NCBI GenBank assembly: GCA_002497025.1 | Contig: DAMG01000060.1 | Coordinates: forward strand, 1-22,289 | DNA: 22,289 nucleotides | Reading direction: 5' to 3' | Origin: Euryarchaeota archaeon UBA126 | GTDB lineage: Archaea > Thermoplasmatota > Poseidoniia > Poseidoniales > Thalassarchaeaceae | Shown: in pieces, positions 7,250 to 16,607 of the stretch | Position numbering within the stretch: the stretch's first letter is position 1 | Layout: the number at the start of each line of letters is the position of its first letter | Translations under genes and position numbers: made by a program | Notes under the pieces: model-generated | The model's database searches: none | What the model was told of the DNA's origin: nothing | The model's input: only the letters and a program-made list of their open reading frames with translations

Positions 7250-7855
7250 TCAGGCAGAATCGTCTTGGTCGTATTCTGAATCTTCAGGATTTTCATTAAC
7301 AACCACCAAGTCATTATCAAACTGAATACTAGTCTGAACCTTTGGTTGATCCTTGAGAGTTAGGGCCATAACACCTCCAACAATTAGGAGGAAAAGTGCG
7401 CCACAGATGCCACAACAGCCTCCGAATGCTCCTAGAATTCCGCCAACTGGAATTTCTTCTTCAGTAATTTTTACGTCAATAATTCGGCCTTCTGTTTCAG
7501 AAAAATCAACTTCATACTCTCCAGATGCATCAACTTCTAGATCGCCAATGTAATCATATCCTGGAAATACGTCAAAATAATCACAATCACCATATTCTTC
7601 ACAGGATTCGAAATAACCACTACCTGAAACCTCTACATCTACTTCATAACCTTCTTCTACAAACACAAAATACACCGAGGACCACTTTAATTCCCCATTA
7701 AACTCAGTAGAAGTATCTCCTGTCCAATATTCGTAACCTACACTATTTGGGGTGACTTCTTCCAAAGCAGAGTCCAATTCTGCACCCCCTATTACAAAAG
7801 CTATACTGCTAATCACAAATAGTACGGTGCCGAGGCCAAGTGTCACTTTGGTCAT
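7250..7855 (-). CDS. Two-pass membrane protein with acidic external domain, unknown function
   Basis: From the ATG at 7855 the product is 201 residues; a longer frame begins at ATG 7864 or TTG 7894. I chose 7855 because it gives a short positive MTK followed at once by a membrane segment (VTLGLGTVLFVISSIAFVIGG). The middle part is external, beta-rich and acidic, with closely spaced Cys in CEEYGDC that could form a disulfide. A second membrane segment is Gly/Cys-rich (GAFGGCCGICGALFLLIVGG). It is followed by a short acidic cytoplasmic tail ending in EDSEYDQDDSA. I recognise no family. The gene lies directly downstream of the giant surface-protein gene on the same strand, with at most 42 bases between them, and is probably cotranscribed with it. 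The two may work together at the envelope. Confidence 0.75.
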   Translation of the reverse strand: MTKVTLGLGTVLFVISSIAFVIGGAELDSALEEVTPNSVGYEYWTGDTSTEFNGELKWSSVYFVFVEEGYEVDVEVSGSGYFESCEEYGDCDYFDVFPGYDYIGDLEVDASGEYEVDFSETEGRIIDVKITEEEIPVGGILGAFGGCCGICGALFLLIVGGVMALTLKDQPKVQTSIQFDNDLVVVNENPEDSEYDQDDSA

Positions 7856-7897
7856 TACATGCATGATTACAAAGAGAAGGAGTATGGGCTTCAATGT

Positions 7898-10800
7898 TTA
7901 GGCGGAATCGAACTCATCATCTAATTCTCTAGGGTCAAAGGTTGACCATGACTCGATCAGCTCTAAGTCTCGGCGAATTACTTCATTCCTTCGCTTCTGA
8001 TAGGCCATTCCGAGTAAGATGAAGACTACCACTACGGCAATAAGGTACGGAAGTCCACTACCTGATAGCCAAGAAATTAACGAGGTAGTTTGGGGTTCCT
8101 CGACTGAGATAGTCTCTACAAGGGCTGGACTGGTGAATTCACCATCAATAGCCCAAACCTCAACATTGACCCAACCCTCGTCTTCGATTAGCCAAGTGCC
8201 AACATAAGTCCAAATTCCATCTCCAGCGATGTCATCTCCTCGCATTCCATCATCTTGGAATATCAGTATTAGTTCTAAGCCACTAATTTTCATGACCCCT
8301 TTAACTTGCTGAGTTGTTCCATCAGCATCTTCGAGATTAACTGTGATTCTCATTTGAGTTGGGTTGTCGAGCTCTATCTCATTTGGTACAATCATCATTT
8401 CACTTAGAACCGGAGAAGATGCGCCAATAGTCAAATTGACCGATGTGGTAGAGGAGGCTCCTCTCGAGTCTTTCACTAATAGGTCAATTCTAATTGGCCC
8501 GGGGGTGAATTCGACTTCGATAATTTCCCTATTACCAAGTGTCTGGCCGTCTCCAGTGGTCCATTGGTAGAGAACTATATCATCATCATAATCGTATGAT
8601 TGGGAACCGTCTAGGGTAATTGAAGAACCTGGAGGAATGTATTGGCTATCTAGTAATCCATCGATTAGTGCAACTGGGCCGGTCTCCATTACGAATAGAG
8701 TCTGAGTATGGGTGCGAACCCTATCAGTTGAGTCCCTTAGTTCGAAAGTTAGTCGATGTTCACCTGCAGGAAGATAGTCATTGTACCAATATTCCGTCGT
8801 CTTATCTTGAAGAATTGGTTCGGCTAGAAGATCTGAGGTTACGGTAACTGTAAATTCATCTCCATCTGGGTCAAATGACTGCCTGAAATCGAATAGAACT
8901 GGAGAGTTTGAATAAACTTCAACGTCCGGAATCGGTGAATCTAGTACAAGAATTGGAGCCGATTCCTCTACCCTTACAACAATTGATGAGGTATCCACTT
9001 CGGTTGAGCCGTCGTCTATGGTCAAGGTCACTGTGTGGTATCCTTTAGGTAATCGAGAATCAATTACCCATCCACTTCCTATCGGTTCTACCATTCTATC
9101 TGAAGTCCAGACTACGCTCACCAAATCATTGCTAGATGCCGCAGTTGGACTGCAAACGAATCCGCTGCCGTTGTCAGGCAAATCGCTACAAGCCAAATCC
9201 CAATCCCCAGAGCCTGTGGCATCAAAGCGAATTATTTCACCAGAATCGGTGAGGATTTGATCGGCTGGTTGAGCAATTATTGAAATCGGAACTGAGTTGT
9301 TTACACTTACTTGTTCAGTTATTGAGTTCCACGTATTTACGTGGCCTGATCTATCATCGCTGGTGTACATGGTAATTGTGTGCAATCCCTTAGTCAACCA
9401 ACCCTGCCACTCGATTTCATCGCTAGGAGTAACGCCCGAATAGAGTAAACCGTCCAAGTCGCTCCAGAATTCGAAGCGAACCTCATCTCCCTCAGGATCC
9501 GTTACCATCGAGCCGTCCAATAAGATGAGGTGAGCAGAGGTCTCGCCGGCTCGTAATACCTCAAATTCAGGCTCTGGGATTTCGTTGAATAATCTAACAT
9601 CAAAACTCCAAGTCACATCTGGGTTATTTCCATCAGAGAGATAAATTGTAAGAGTAAATTGCGATGGTGCGTTCGGGAAATCAATATCAAAAATCATTGG
9701 ACAACCTTGATCGGTTGCTGTAGAAAATCCATAATTTGTTTCAATCCAACAAGTTAGTGGGTCGTTTTCAGGGTCGCTGCTCCCCTCAAGTGAGATAGTT
9801 GCATTTGCAGTTCGACCAAGATGCATTATCCCCCAAGATGAGATACTAGGGGAAGTGGAAACGGACAACGAGGGAGGACGATTGAAAAGCTCAATCGTTC
9901 GGGATTCACTGACGCATTGATTTCCACTATCACAAACCTCCAAGATAATCTCTTGCTCACCATCAGATAAGCATCCGTCAACTGTTTCGGGGGGATTATT
10001 GGTAACTACGTATGAGCCATTGTTACCAGAGGGTAAGGTTCCAAAACAAGATGAATGTAAGTCGCCGTCGATGCTACTTGTCCAAGTATAGGTGAGTTGA
10101 TCATCGTCTAAGTCCCAGGATTCACTGGCATCGAGAATGACTGATGAACCACTTGGGAATTCTTCCTCATCCTCGGGTGTAGGCCAAATTATGAATGGTG
10201 GTTGATTGGTTAATTCAAGTCTACAATATACCAACAAATCATCATTCAAGGTTATCGATGAAGAGTCATTGTGTACTCCGTCATAATCACATCCAAGATA
10301 GGCTGTATTGTCGACAGACCACCCCTGAGATGGAACCCATCGAGTTCCAACATAGGGCCCTAGTGTCTTGAAGCCATGATAGGGAAGAGTAGCTGTTTCA
10401 TCCGATTCCCAAGATGAAAATGATAGGTTAACCTCAGCGTATGGGATATGCCTCAATAACTGATTTACTGCGTGCACTTCAATCAACCACATTATGTCCA
10501 GAATGCTATCCGTGGCGGTATTTGTTGGGTCTGAAATAGAACTGGAGGAAATCCAACGAACATGGCTTGAAGATTCTAGATGGAAGGTAGTCTCATGCCC
10601 ACTTCCTGGAATAAAACCTGAATCTGTGAAGTTAACAAAACTGGATTCGACTGTGGGTTTGGAACCTGTTGCACAAGCTAATCCTAAGTTATTGACGATA
10701 AGTTCAGAATGGTCGACAATATCGAAACATGAGCCACCATTCCCTGAAATTATACTGGAAGATAGGTAGGAGGTTATTGCATCCCCGGCCCTCCAAAATA

Positions 10801-12574
10801 CACCGCGATTATCTCCTGAAAGATCAACACCGTGAATTTCCGCATTTACATCTTGTAACTGAATTGCATAATTGCTTTGATTCAAATTTATTCTCATATC
10901 ATCGATAATTACGATACCATCTCGGGTAAGACCGGTATTATCGATATCCAATGCAGGGCCGCTTAATGGATCATGAACCTCTACAGCAATCAATTGTAGG
11001 TCAATACTATCTCTAGCGACTATGCCATGTTGATCTCCATTCGATATACATGTGAAACAGGTGACATTCTTCCCTCCACTCATAACATCATTTGCTTCAT
11101 CAAAAAATAGCCCCGCTCCAGATTCTGGAAGACTAGAACCAATACCGTTTCCTGATGTAAGAACATGAGATAGTTCGACATTGCTAGAATCTCTAACCGA
11201 TACTCCATGACCGGCATTATCTAGGCTTCTGAGAATCGTTACCTGTGGATGAAATTCTCTGAAGTCAACACCACTGGCTCCGTTATCTGAGGTCCACCAA
11301 TCTTGACCCATTGCACCTCCTTTCCATAATAGAATACCTGGCCCTGAGGAGTTGGTTACAACTAAATCATTGATTACCGGAGCCCAGTTAACGCTACGCA
11401 AAAATAATCCCGCCCTATCATTAATAGGAGTGTTTGCAAGTGGTTTTCCATTATTGTGTAAATCTAGCCCATTGATAATAGTGGAAGAGCCGATTAGGTA
11501 TGCCTTGAAGCCGACAACTGGGTTATCTTCGATTATGGCATTGTCTACAATTACCCCGCTTGTATTGACTTCAAATGCTGAAAAACCCAATCCTGAGGTT
11601 TTGGCATTCAAACCTCCAGTGCCACGTATTTCCAAATCATCGAAAACCGCATGGGCTGGTATATTGCTGAATTGACTGTGATTATATTGTTCAACCATCA
11701 CTCCACGGTACATGCTGTCCTCAATCACAACCCTTTGGAATGTTGGCCTAGTCACCCAACTGTCTGTGATATGTCGGACAAAAATACCATTGTCGGACCG
11801 CTGGATATCTACGTCGGTGATCAATGGTCTTGAGTCTTCAATCCAGATACCTGTTCCAACGGCAAGCGTAGCCCCTGAGATATTGCTAATTTCTAGGTTT
11901 GAAAGTAAACCACCTGAATTACCCCAATAATTCACACCACGGGTGATTAAACCATCAGCGCTTAGCCCGTTGAGAATTGGAGCTGAGTTCGCTCCCACAG
12001 AGAGTCCTATTCCATATCTCCAACTACTAGAAAAGCCGTGGATATCTTGGCCGCCACCATTAATTTCTAGATTATTTATTATCGGAGTTGCTCCTTCAAA
12101 TAAGTCAACTGCGACCCTGTCGGCATTCTCGACAATAACATCGGTCAACTGAGGATTAGAACCGTAGATTGTGATTCCAAATTCGGCATCTGTAATCGTA
12201 AGATTTTCTATACTTGAACCAAGACCTTGACTTGATTGGTTGAAGATAATCCCATCATGCTTACCAAGTATTGATTCTAAGATTACAGGGTCGTCTTCAG
12301 TACCCTCAACCATGATTCGGCCATCCACTGAAATATCCTCATCAGAACCCAAACGAATTGTTGTTCCTTCCTGTACAATTAAGACATCCTGAGCACCTAC
12401 AATATAGCCATCAGGAAGAAGTACCGTTCCTGACCAAACAGTGGTACTTTTGCTGTTTGCAGCATTAGCGACAATGGGGAGGCTGTAAGAAATTAGTAAC
12501 AATGCAATTACGAACATTGCGAAGCCGGCTGTGCTACCGTCCCTCGCGCGCATGGTTGAATCGGCTCGCCTCAT
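7898..12574 (-). CDS. Giant surface protein: beta-helix plus Ig/PKD-like repeats, C-terminal anchor
   Basis: The 1558-residue protein begins with a Sec-type signal (hydrophobic core about 17-36, likely cleavage after ANA at 36-38). Residues of about 55-700 look like a right-handed parallel beta-helix: short imperfect repeats with phrases such as NLTITDAEFGITIYG, PIINNLEINGGG and GVSVRDSSNVELSHV. From about 790 to 1490 there are roughly seven Ig/PKD-like modules. Clear PKD-like cores are LDASESWDLDDDQLTYTW (814-831) and LDGSQSYDYDDDIVLYQW (1321-1338). Cys pairs in the 843-956 region could form disulfides. A membrane helix at about 1507-1525 and a short charged tail end the protein, so almost all of it is extracellular. 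Many N-x-S/T sites suggest N-glycosylation. Beta-helix proteins often bind or cut polysaccharides, but I see no catalytic signature. A GGGGGG tract lies 14 bases before the ATG; Met8 is an alternative start. Confidence 0.85.
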   Translation of the reverse strand: MRRADSTMRARDGSTAGFAMFVIALLLISYSLPIVANAANSKSTTVWSGTVLLPDGYIVGAQDVLIVQEGTTIRLGSDEDISVDGRIMVEGTEDDPVILESILGKHDGIIFNQSSQGLGSSIENLTITDAEFGITIYGSNPQLTDVIVENADRVAVDLFEGATPIINNLEINGGGQDIHGFSSSWRYGIGLSVGANSAPILNGLSADGLITRGVNYWGNSGGLLSNLEISNISGATLAVGTGIWIEDSRPLITDVDIQRSDNGIFVRHITDSWVTRPTFQRVVIEDSMYRGVMVEQYNHSQFSNIPAHAVFDDLEIRGTGGLNAKTSGLGFSAFEVNTSGVIVDNAIIEDNPVVGFKAYLIGSSTIINGLDLHNNGKPLANTPINDRAGLFLRSVNWAPVINDLVVTNSSGPGILLWKGGAMGQDWWTSDNGASGVDFREFHPQVTILRSLDNAGHGVSVRDSSNVELSHVLTSGNGIGSSLPESGAGLFFDEANDVMSGGKNVTCFTCISNGDQHGIVARDSIDLQLIAVEVHDPLSGPALDIDNTGLTRDGIVIIDDMRINLNQSNYAIQLQDVNAEIHGVDLSGDNRGVFWRAGDAITSYLSSSIISGNGGSCFDIVDHSELIVNNLGLACATGSKPTVESSFVNFTDSGFIPGSGHETTFHLESSSHVRWISSSSISDPTNTATDSILDIMWLIEVHAVNQLLRHIPYAEVNLSFSSWESDETATLPYHGFKTLGPYVGTRWVPSQGWSVDNTAYLGCDYDGVHNDSSSITLNDDLLVYCRLELTNQPPFIIWPTPEDEEEFPSGSSVILDASESWDLDDDQLTYTWTSSIDGDLHSSCFGTLPSGNNGSYVVTNNPPETVDGCLSDGEQEIILEVCDSGNQCVSESRTIELFNRPPSLSVSTSPSISSWGIMHLGRTANATISLEGSSDPENDPLTCWIETNYGFSTATDQGCPMIFDIDFPNAPSQFTLTIYLSDGNNPDVTWSFDVRLFNEIPEPEFEVLRAGETSAHLILLDGSMVTDPEGDEVRFEFWSDLDGLLYSGVTPSDEIEWQGWLTKGLHTITMYTSDDRSGHVNTWNSITEQVSVNNSVPISIIAQPADQILTDSGEIIRFDATGSGDWDLACSDLPDNGSGFVCSPTAASSNDLVSVVWTSDRMVEPIGSGWVIDSRLPKGYHTVTLTIDDGSTEVDTSSIVVRVEESAPILVLDSPIPDVEVYSNSPVLFDFRQSFDPDGDEFTVTVTSDLLAEPILQDKTTEYWYNDYLPAGEHRLTFELRDSTDRVRTHTQTLFVMETGPVALIDGLLDSQYIPPGSSITLDGSQSYDYDDDIVLYQWTTGDGQTLGNREIIEVEFTPGPIRIDLLVKDSRGASSTTSVNLTIGASSPVLSEMMIVPNEIELDNPTQMRITVNLEDADGTTQQVKGVMKISGLELILIFQDDGMRGDDIAGDGIWTYVGTWLIEDEGWVNVEVWAIDGEFTSPALVETISVEEPQTTSLISWLSGSGLPYLIAVVVVFILLGMAYQKRRNEVIRRDLELIESWSTFDPRELDDEFDSA

Positions 12575-12658
12575 TCGTTGTATTGTTTCCCCCCTGATGG
12601 AATCGCCGAAAATAGGACTCTAATCGACGCAGAGATATAGACGATTGAATTTACTCTC

Positions 12659-14812
12659 TCAAAGTGAGCGAGTTAATTTCAACAATAATTCAGAAGCAGC
12701 GGATGGGCACTCAGCCGATTTGAAACGACTGATTGCTTCTCTCCAATGAGACAATCGCATATTTGGTTCAAGCACTCCTCTCCAATACCAACGCTGAGCC
12801 ATTATTCTTCTGTGAGATGGAATTTCAGGCCTCAGTTCAATTGCGATTGCATTGTTATGGGCAGAAACTAACCAATCTGGATGTGAAGGAGAGGTTGCCT
12901 CAAGTGACATATGAATTGCAATAATTTTGTCGACATTCTCTCCTTCAGAATTGATATATTTCCTAGCCGCATCCAATGACCCCTCTGCCTTAGAAGTGAC
13001 TAGAGCGCGTAGGTCAATCAAAGCCAAGCGTGGATGATCTTCGCCCATTTGGGCTACCAAAGATGAACGAACATTGGCTAGGGTTTCGACGTTTCCGGAT
13101 TCTACAGCAACCGCGTGTCTGAGCAAATCGAGTGCTAGGCTAGCAGAGGCGAGATCAGTGTTCGGAAGTCTAGACAAATCTACATCATCAATGTGTGAAT
13201 TTTGGACTTTTGTTGATTGACCAGGTAACCTGTCGTCGTGAGCTCGAACCAAGGAAGCAACTTTTGCCCTAACTGCCTCAGCCGGAGATAACGATTCAAG
13301 CGCATTTTGTTGTAATTTTTCAGCTTCTTCAATATTACCTTGTAGCCGAGCAAGCCTTGCTTTTCTGATTAATTTTTGTGGGCTATCGGAGACTGAATCT
13401 ATGTGTTCAGAGGCGACCTCTGATTCGCCTCTCTCAAAGGCGATATCGATTGCAGTATAACGTAGGTTATCATCATCGGTAACTTGTATCGCATCATCAA
13501 TCAGCACGGCTGCTGCCGCACTATCTTCACGAGAAATTGTTACCACATTTTCCGCCAACCATCTTGTATCGAGTTTCTCTCCAGAATTCAATCGGTGATG
13601 AGCCTCAATTCGTCTAGCCCTCGTACCCACTCTTGTCGACCAAATCTCGGCTGCTTTAGTATGCAAACCTCGGGCGATTTCTTCTTCCACAGTTGCACGA
13701 CGAACGTTGCGAATTAGGTGATGAGGTTCGACTAAACTTTCCATCCATCGGAGAACTGCTGAATCATCCAATTCTGCGATTCCATCTGCAACAAATAATT
13801 CCTCTACTGATAGCGGTAATGGTGAGAGGCTTAGTTCATCCAAGGTACCAAGGCCTTCATTGGTTAACCTTCTCAAAACAGTGCTTTGGACGTATTCTTG
13901 TACTGCCAGACCTTCCTCCGGAATATCTTCATCAGGAGACCATAGATGTAGCGCCAAAGGATGGCCACCCAATGCTTTTGCAACCTTTTCTGCCGTTTCA
14001 CCAGCGATTGAATTTGACAATAATTCGACAGCATCAGAAGTCTCCAATCCCTGTATTCTAATTTCTTCAAAGCCGGACAAAGTTCCGAACGGGCTTGGTG
14101 CACGAACTGCTGCGAGAACTCCTGTAGAAGTTTCGACGCAGGCCGAAAGTAGTGATTTGACAGAACTCAAGTGCCGAGGATGTAATTCCTGCACCTCATC
14201 AATAATTAGAGCTGTTTTATTGCCACTTGCTGCAGATGCAATTGCTGTAGGATCTCTAGGGGAATCTCTACCTAGCCACATTGAACCGATTGCAAAAGCA
14301 TCACTGTCTGAGTCACATGTTGCCCAGCGAATTTTGAATCCTCGCTCCATCAATAAATCTGCAACGGAGCGTGTAAGGCTGGTTTTACCAATGCCAGGCA
14401 GACCGGTTAATTGCAAATTTTCCCCCGCTAATAATTTCGTCAATAAATTATCCAATTCTTCTCCTCTACCACGAATTTGTATTGGATTTGGGAGTGGACC
14501 AGTAGCGAGGCTTTGTGATTTATCGGGTAATTCTTCCTCGGATAGATTCTCTGCTCGCTCCCTTCCAGAATCCGTCAAATGTACAACGGTTCGACGACGA
14601 GCACCCCCGCCGATAACGTGAGCCGAACGAGTAGAAATCAAACCCGAGGATTCCAACTCTTTCAGAGGTGTATGAATTGCCGAGCGAACTAGCCCAAGAT
14701 GCTCCGCAAGGCCAGGGAGTGATAGTGCTCTAGGGACATCCCAAGCACTCTCAATCTCCGCTCCAAAGTCAGCCAAACGAAGCAATAGGCGCCGCTGTGT
14801 CTCGCTCAGCAT
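12659..14812 (-). CDS. Winged-helix/STAND ATPase regulator with helical-repeat tail
   Basis: The 717-residue protein begins with a winged helix at about 1-90: ETQRRLLLRLADFG, LPGLAEHLGLVRSAIHTPLKELESSGL, then a basic wing, GGGARRRTVVHLT. A linker leads to a STAND-type P-loop ATPase. It shows IRGRGEELDNLL (113-124), Walker A GLPGIGKTS (137-145, Lys143), Walker B ALIIDEVQ (201-208), a sensor-like VLAAVRAP (232-239) and the STAND/NB-ARC motif GGHPLAL (282-288). Residues of about 310-390 look like the helical domain after the ATPase. The remainder, to 717, is helical and repeat-like (e.g. ARLARLQGNIEEAEKLQQNAL), consistent with TPR-type repeats. STAND proteins are ligand-triggered switches; this domain order recalls AfsR/MalT-type regulators. 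The start is well placed because Met1 opens the first HTH helix. It is head-to-head with uvrC. The stop lies 84 bases upstream of the giant surface-protein gene on the same strand. The ligand is unknown. Confidence 0.85.
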   Translation of the reverse strand: MLSETQRRLLLRLADFGAEIESAWDVPRALSLPGLAEHLGLVRSAIHTPLKELESSGLISTRSAHVIGGGARRRTVVHLTDSGRERAENLSEEELPDKSQSLATGPLPNPIQIRGRGEELDNLLTKLLAGENLQLTGLPGIGKTSLTRSVADLLMERGFKIRWATCDSDSDAFAIGSMWLGRDSPRDPTAIASAASGNKTALIIDEVQELHPRHLSSVKSLLSACVETSTGVLAAVRAPSPFGTLSGFEEIRIQGLETSDAVELLSNSIAGETAEKVAKALGGHPLALHLWSPDEDIPEEGLAVQEYVQSTVLRRLTNEGLGTLDELSLSPLPLSVEELFVADGIAELDDSAVLRWMESLVEPHHLIRNVRRATVEEEIARGLHTKAAEIWSTRVGTRARRIEAHHRLNSGEKLDTRWLAENVVTISREDSAAAAVLIDDAIQVTDDDNLRYTAIDIAFERGESEVASEHIDSVSDSPQKLIRKARLARLQGNIEEAEKLQQNALESLSPAEAVRAKVASLVRAHDDRLPGQSTKVQNSHIDDVDLSRLPNTDLASASLALDLLRHAVAVESGNVETLANVRSSLVAQMGEDHPRLALIDLRALVTSKAEGSLDAARKYINSEGENVDKIIAIHMSLEATSPSHPDWLVSAHNNAIAIELRPEIPSHRRIMAQRWYWRGVLEPNMRLSHWREAISRFKSAECPSAASELLLKLTRSL

Positions 14813-14861
14813 GTATCTTCAGCGAGGCCATCAGTTCATGGGCGTTGACCTTTACCGAGTC

Positions 14862-16595
14862 ATGCCCATGGCAGTCAATCCGGACTCTCTCGACCTCCCG
14901 CGCAAGCCCGGAGTCTATCTGTTTAAGGGAGGCGATGGGCGAGTTAATTACGTAGGAAAGGCAACAAACTTGCGAAGTCGAGTTGGTTCCTATTTCGGAT
15001 CTAGTGATAAGAGAGAAATGGTACCAAAATTAATCTCAAAATCTGATGATATTGAAATCATTGTAACACAGAATCCTTCCGAAGCTCTGATTTTGGAAAG
15101 GCAGTTAATCAAGAAATACAAACCAAAATACAATTCCTTACTGAAAGACGATAAATCATTTCCGTATATTTGCATAACAGATGAAAAATATCCTAGAATC
15201 GAATATACTCGCCACCCAAGAAAAAATAGTCGAATATGGGGGCCTTTTCCAGACGCTGGATCTGCAAAGAAAGTAATCCATATCCTCAGGACCCAGTTTG
15301 GAATTAGAGACAAAGATTGTAGAGGTAAAGATGGCTGTATGGCGAGTCATATTGGACTTTGTAAAGGACCATGTGTTAATCCGGAAGGTTACGATGATAT
15401 AGTTAATACAGTTATCAGTGTGTTAGATGGAAATGCAGGTGTGCTAATTGAAGCATTACAGCAAGAAATGGATGCTGCATCTGCTAAGTTTGATTACGAA
15501 AATGCAGCTCAAAAGAGAGACTTGATTGTGGCAGTAAACACAACCCTTTCTCAACAGATTATTCATTCTAGGTTCTACCAAGAATGTGATGCTGTCGGCT
15601 TCTCCTCAGATGGTGAGGTTGCAGTGGTATTGATTCTTCATACACAGGATGGAGTAATTCAGGGCCAAGTTAGCTATCCTGTAATTCATCGTGGAGATAT
15701 TTTGGCTTCGGTTTCTCTCGTTCTATCGGAACATTATCTAAATCATAGACCACCAAAGACATTGTTGGTTCCAATACCATTGACAGATTCAATGAATGTG
15801 TGGCTTAGTGAAAGAAGGGGGAAGAAAGTAAGCATTCGTAACCCGCAAAGGGGAGAACTAGCAAAGTTACGTCGAATGGCGGATTCAAATGCTGAAATTC
15901 AGGCTACAAGGCAGGTTATCAATCGTTCAGGGTCCTTAGGACAGGCAGCAGCAGATCAGGCAGCAAAGATACATGGATTGGAATCTCTAGATCATATTGT
16001 CTGCTTTGATATGGCACAAATTCAGGGTAAAGAAAAGGTTGGTGCATCAGTAGTTTTCAGAAATGGTAGACCTTCAAAAAAAGAGTATCGAACTTACCAA
16101 ATCAAGACCGAGGTTGATGATGATTTACGGATGATGCAAGAGGTTGTTGGGCGCTGGATGAAGAATCAAAAAGAATGGCCAGATTTATTGCTTTTGGACG
16201 GTGGGGAGACACATTTGAAACACATTCATTCGATGCTAACAACCCATGGTTTGGGCGATCGGTTTTCAATCGCAGCATTGGCGAAGAAAGAGGAAACTCT
16301 TTGGCGGCCGGAAGTAGATTCTGTGAAATTAGACAGGAAATCTAGAGTCTTGGTTTATGCTCGTGACGAAGCGCATAGATTTGTCAACACCTACCATAGA
16401 AAACGTCGTTCGAAGGGGGGGTTGAAGAGTCCACTCGAAGAAGTCGAAGGTCTTGGAGCAAAGAAGATTCAATCACTATTGCGTCATTTCGGTGGAATGA
16501 AGGGTATCGAGCATGCCACAGAAGCACAACTCGCTGCTACTCCTGGGATTGGTAGAGCCTTAGCACAGCGAATATTCACTTACCTGCATGCATGA
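14862..16595 (+). CDS. uvrC: UvrC, excinuclease ABC subunit C
   Basis: UvrC makes both incisions in bacterial-type nucleotide excision repair. From the ATG at 14862 the protein has 577 residues, close to the usual 590-610. In order, it has a GIY-YIG nuclease (GVY 17-19, YVG 30-32, Glu79 in ALILE) and a four-Cys cluster (Cys153, 159, 167, 171) matching the iron-sulfur ligands known in UvrC. A UVR motif follows near 199-223, then an RNase H-like nuclease (Asp383 in CFD, Asp446 in LLLDGG, His505 in DEAHRF). Tandem helix-hairpin-helices lie at about 526-577. All key residues are present, so it should be active with UvrA and UvrB, which are not in this window. In-frame ATGs also occur at 14811, 14838 and 14868. 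The family's short N-terminus favours 14862 or 14868, and 14811 would overlap the STAND start codon. Confidence 0.95.
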   Translation: MPMAVNPDSLDLPRKPGVYLFKGGDGRVNYVGKATNLRSRVGSYFGSSDKREMVPKLISKSDDIEIIVTQNPSEALILERQLIKKYKPKYNSLLKDDKSFPYICITDEKYPRIEYTRHPRKNSRIWGPFPDAGSAKKVIHILRTQFGIRDKDCRGKDGCMASHIGLCKGPCVNPEGYDDIVNTVISVLDGNAGVLIEALQQEMDAASAKFDYENAAQKRDLIVAVNTTLSQQIIHSRFYQECDAVGFSSDGEVAVVLILHTQDGVIQGQVSYPVIHRGDILASVSLVLSEHYLNHRPPKTLLVPIPLTDSMNVWLSERRGKKVSIRNPQRGELAKLRRMADSNAEIQATRQVINRSGSLGQAAADQAAKIHGLESLDHIVCFDMAQIQGKEKVGASVVFRNGRPSKKEYRTYQIKTEVDDDLRMMQEVVGRWMKNQKEWPDLLLLDGGETHLKHIHSMLTTHGLGDRFSIAALAKKEETLWRPEVDSVKLDRKSRVLVYARDEAHRFVNTYHRKRRSKGGLKSPLEEVEGLGAKKIQSLLRHFGGMKGIEHATEAQLAATPGIGRALAQRIFTYLHA

Positions 16596-16607
16596 TTATA
16601 CTGGCTC

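Noticed and set aside
13860..14621. Long open frame of 253 codons on the plus strand
   Set aside because: It lies entirely antisense to the ATPase region of the STAND gene, whose motifs are unmistakable. Its translation has no recognisable domain and is rich in Ser/Pro/Arg, as expected of an antisense shadow.
16581..16600. GCATGCATG palindromic stretch at the end of uvrC
   Set aside because: Short alternating palindrome that encodes the last residues of UvrC; no stem-loop of useful size and no T tract.
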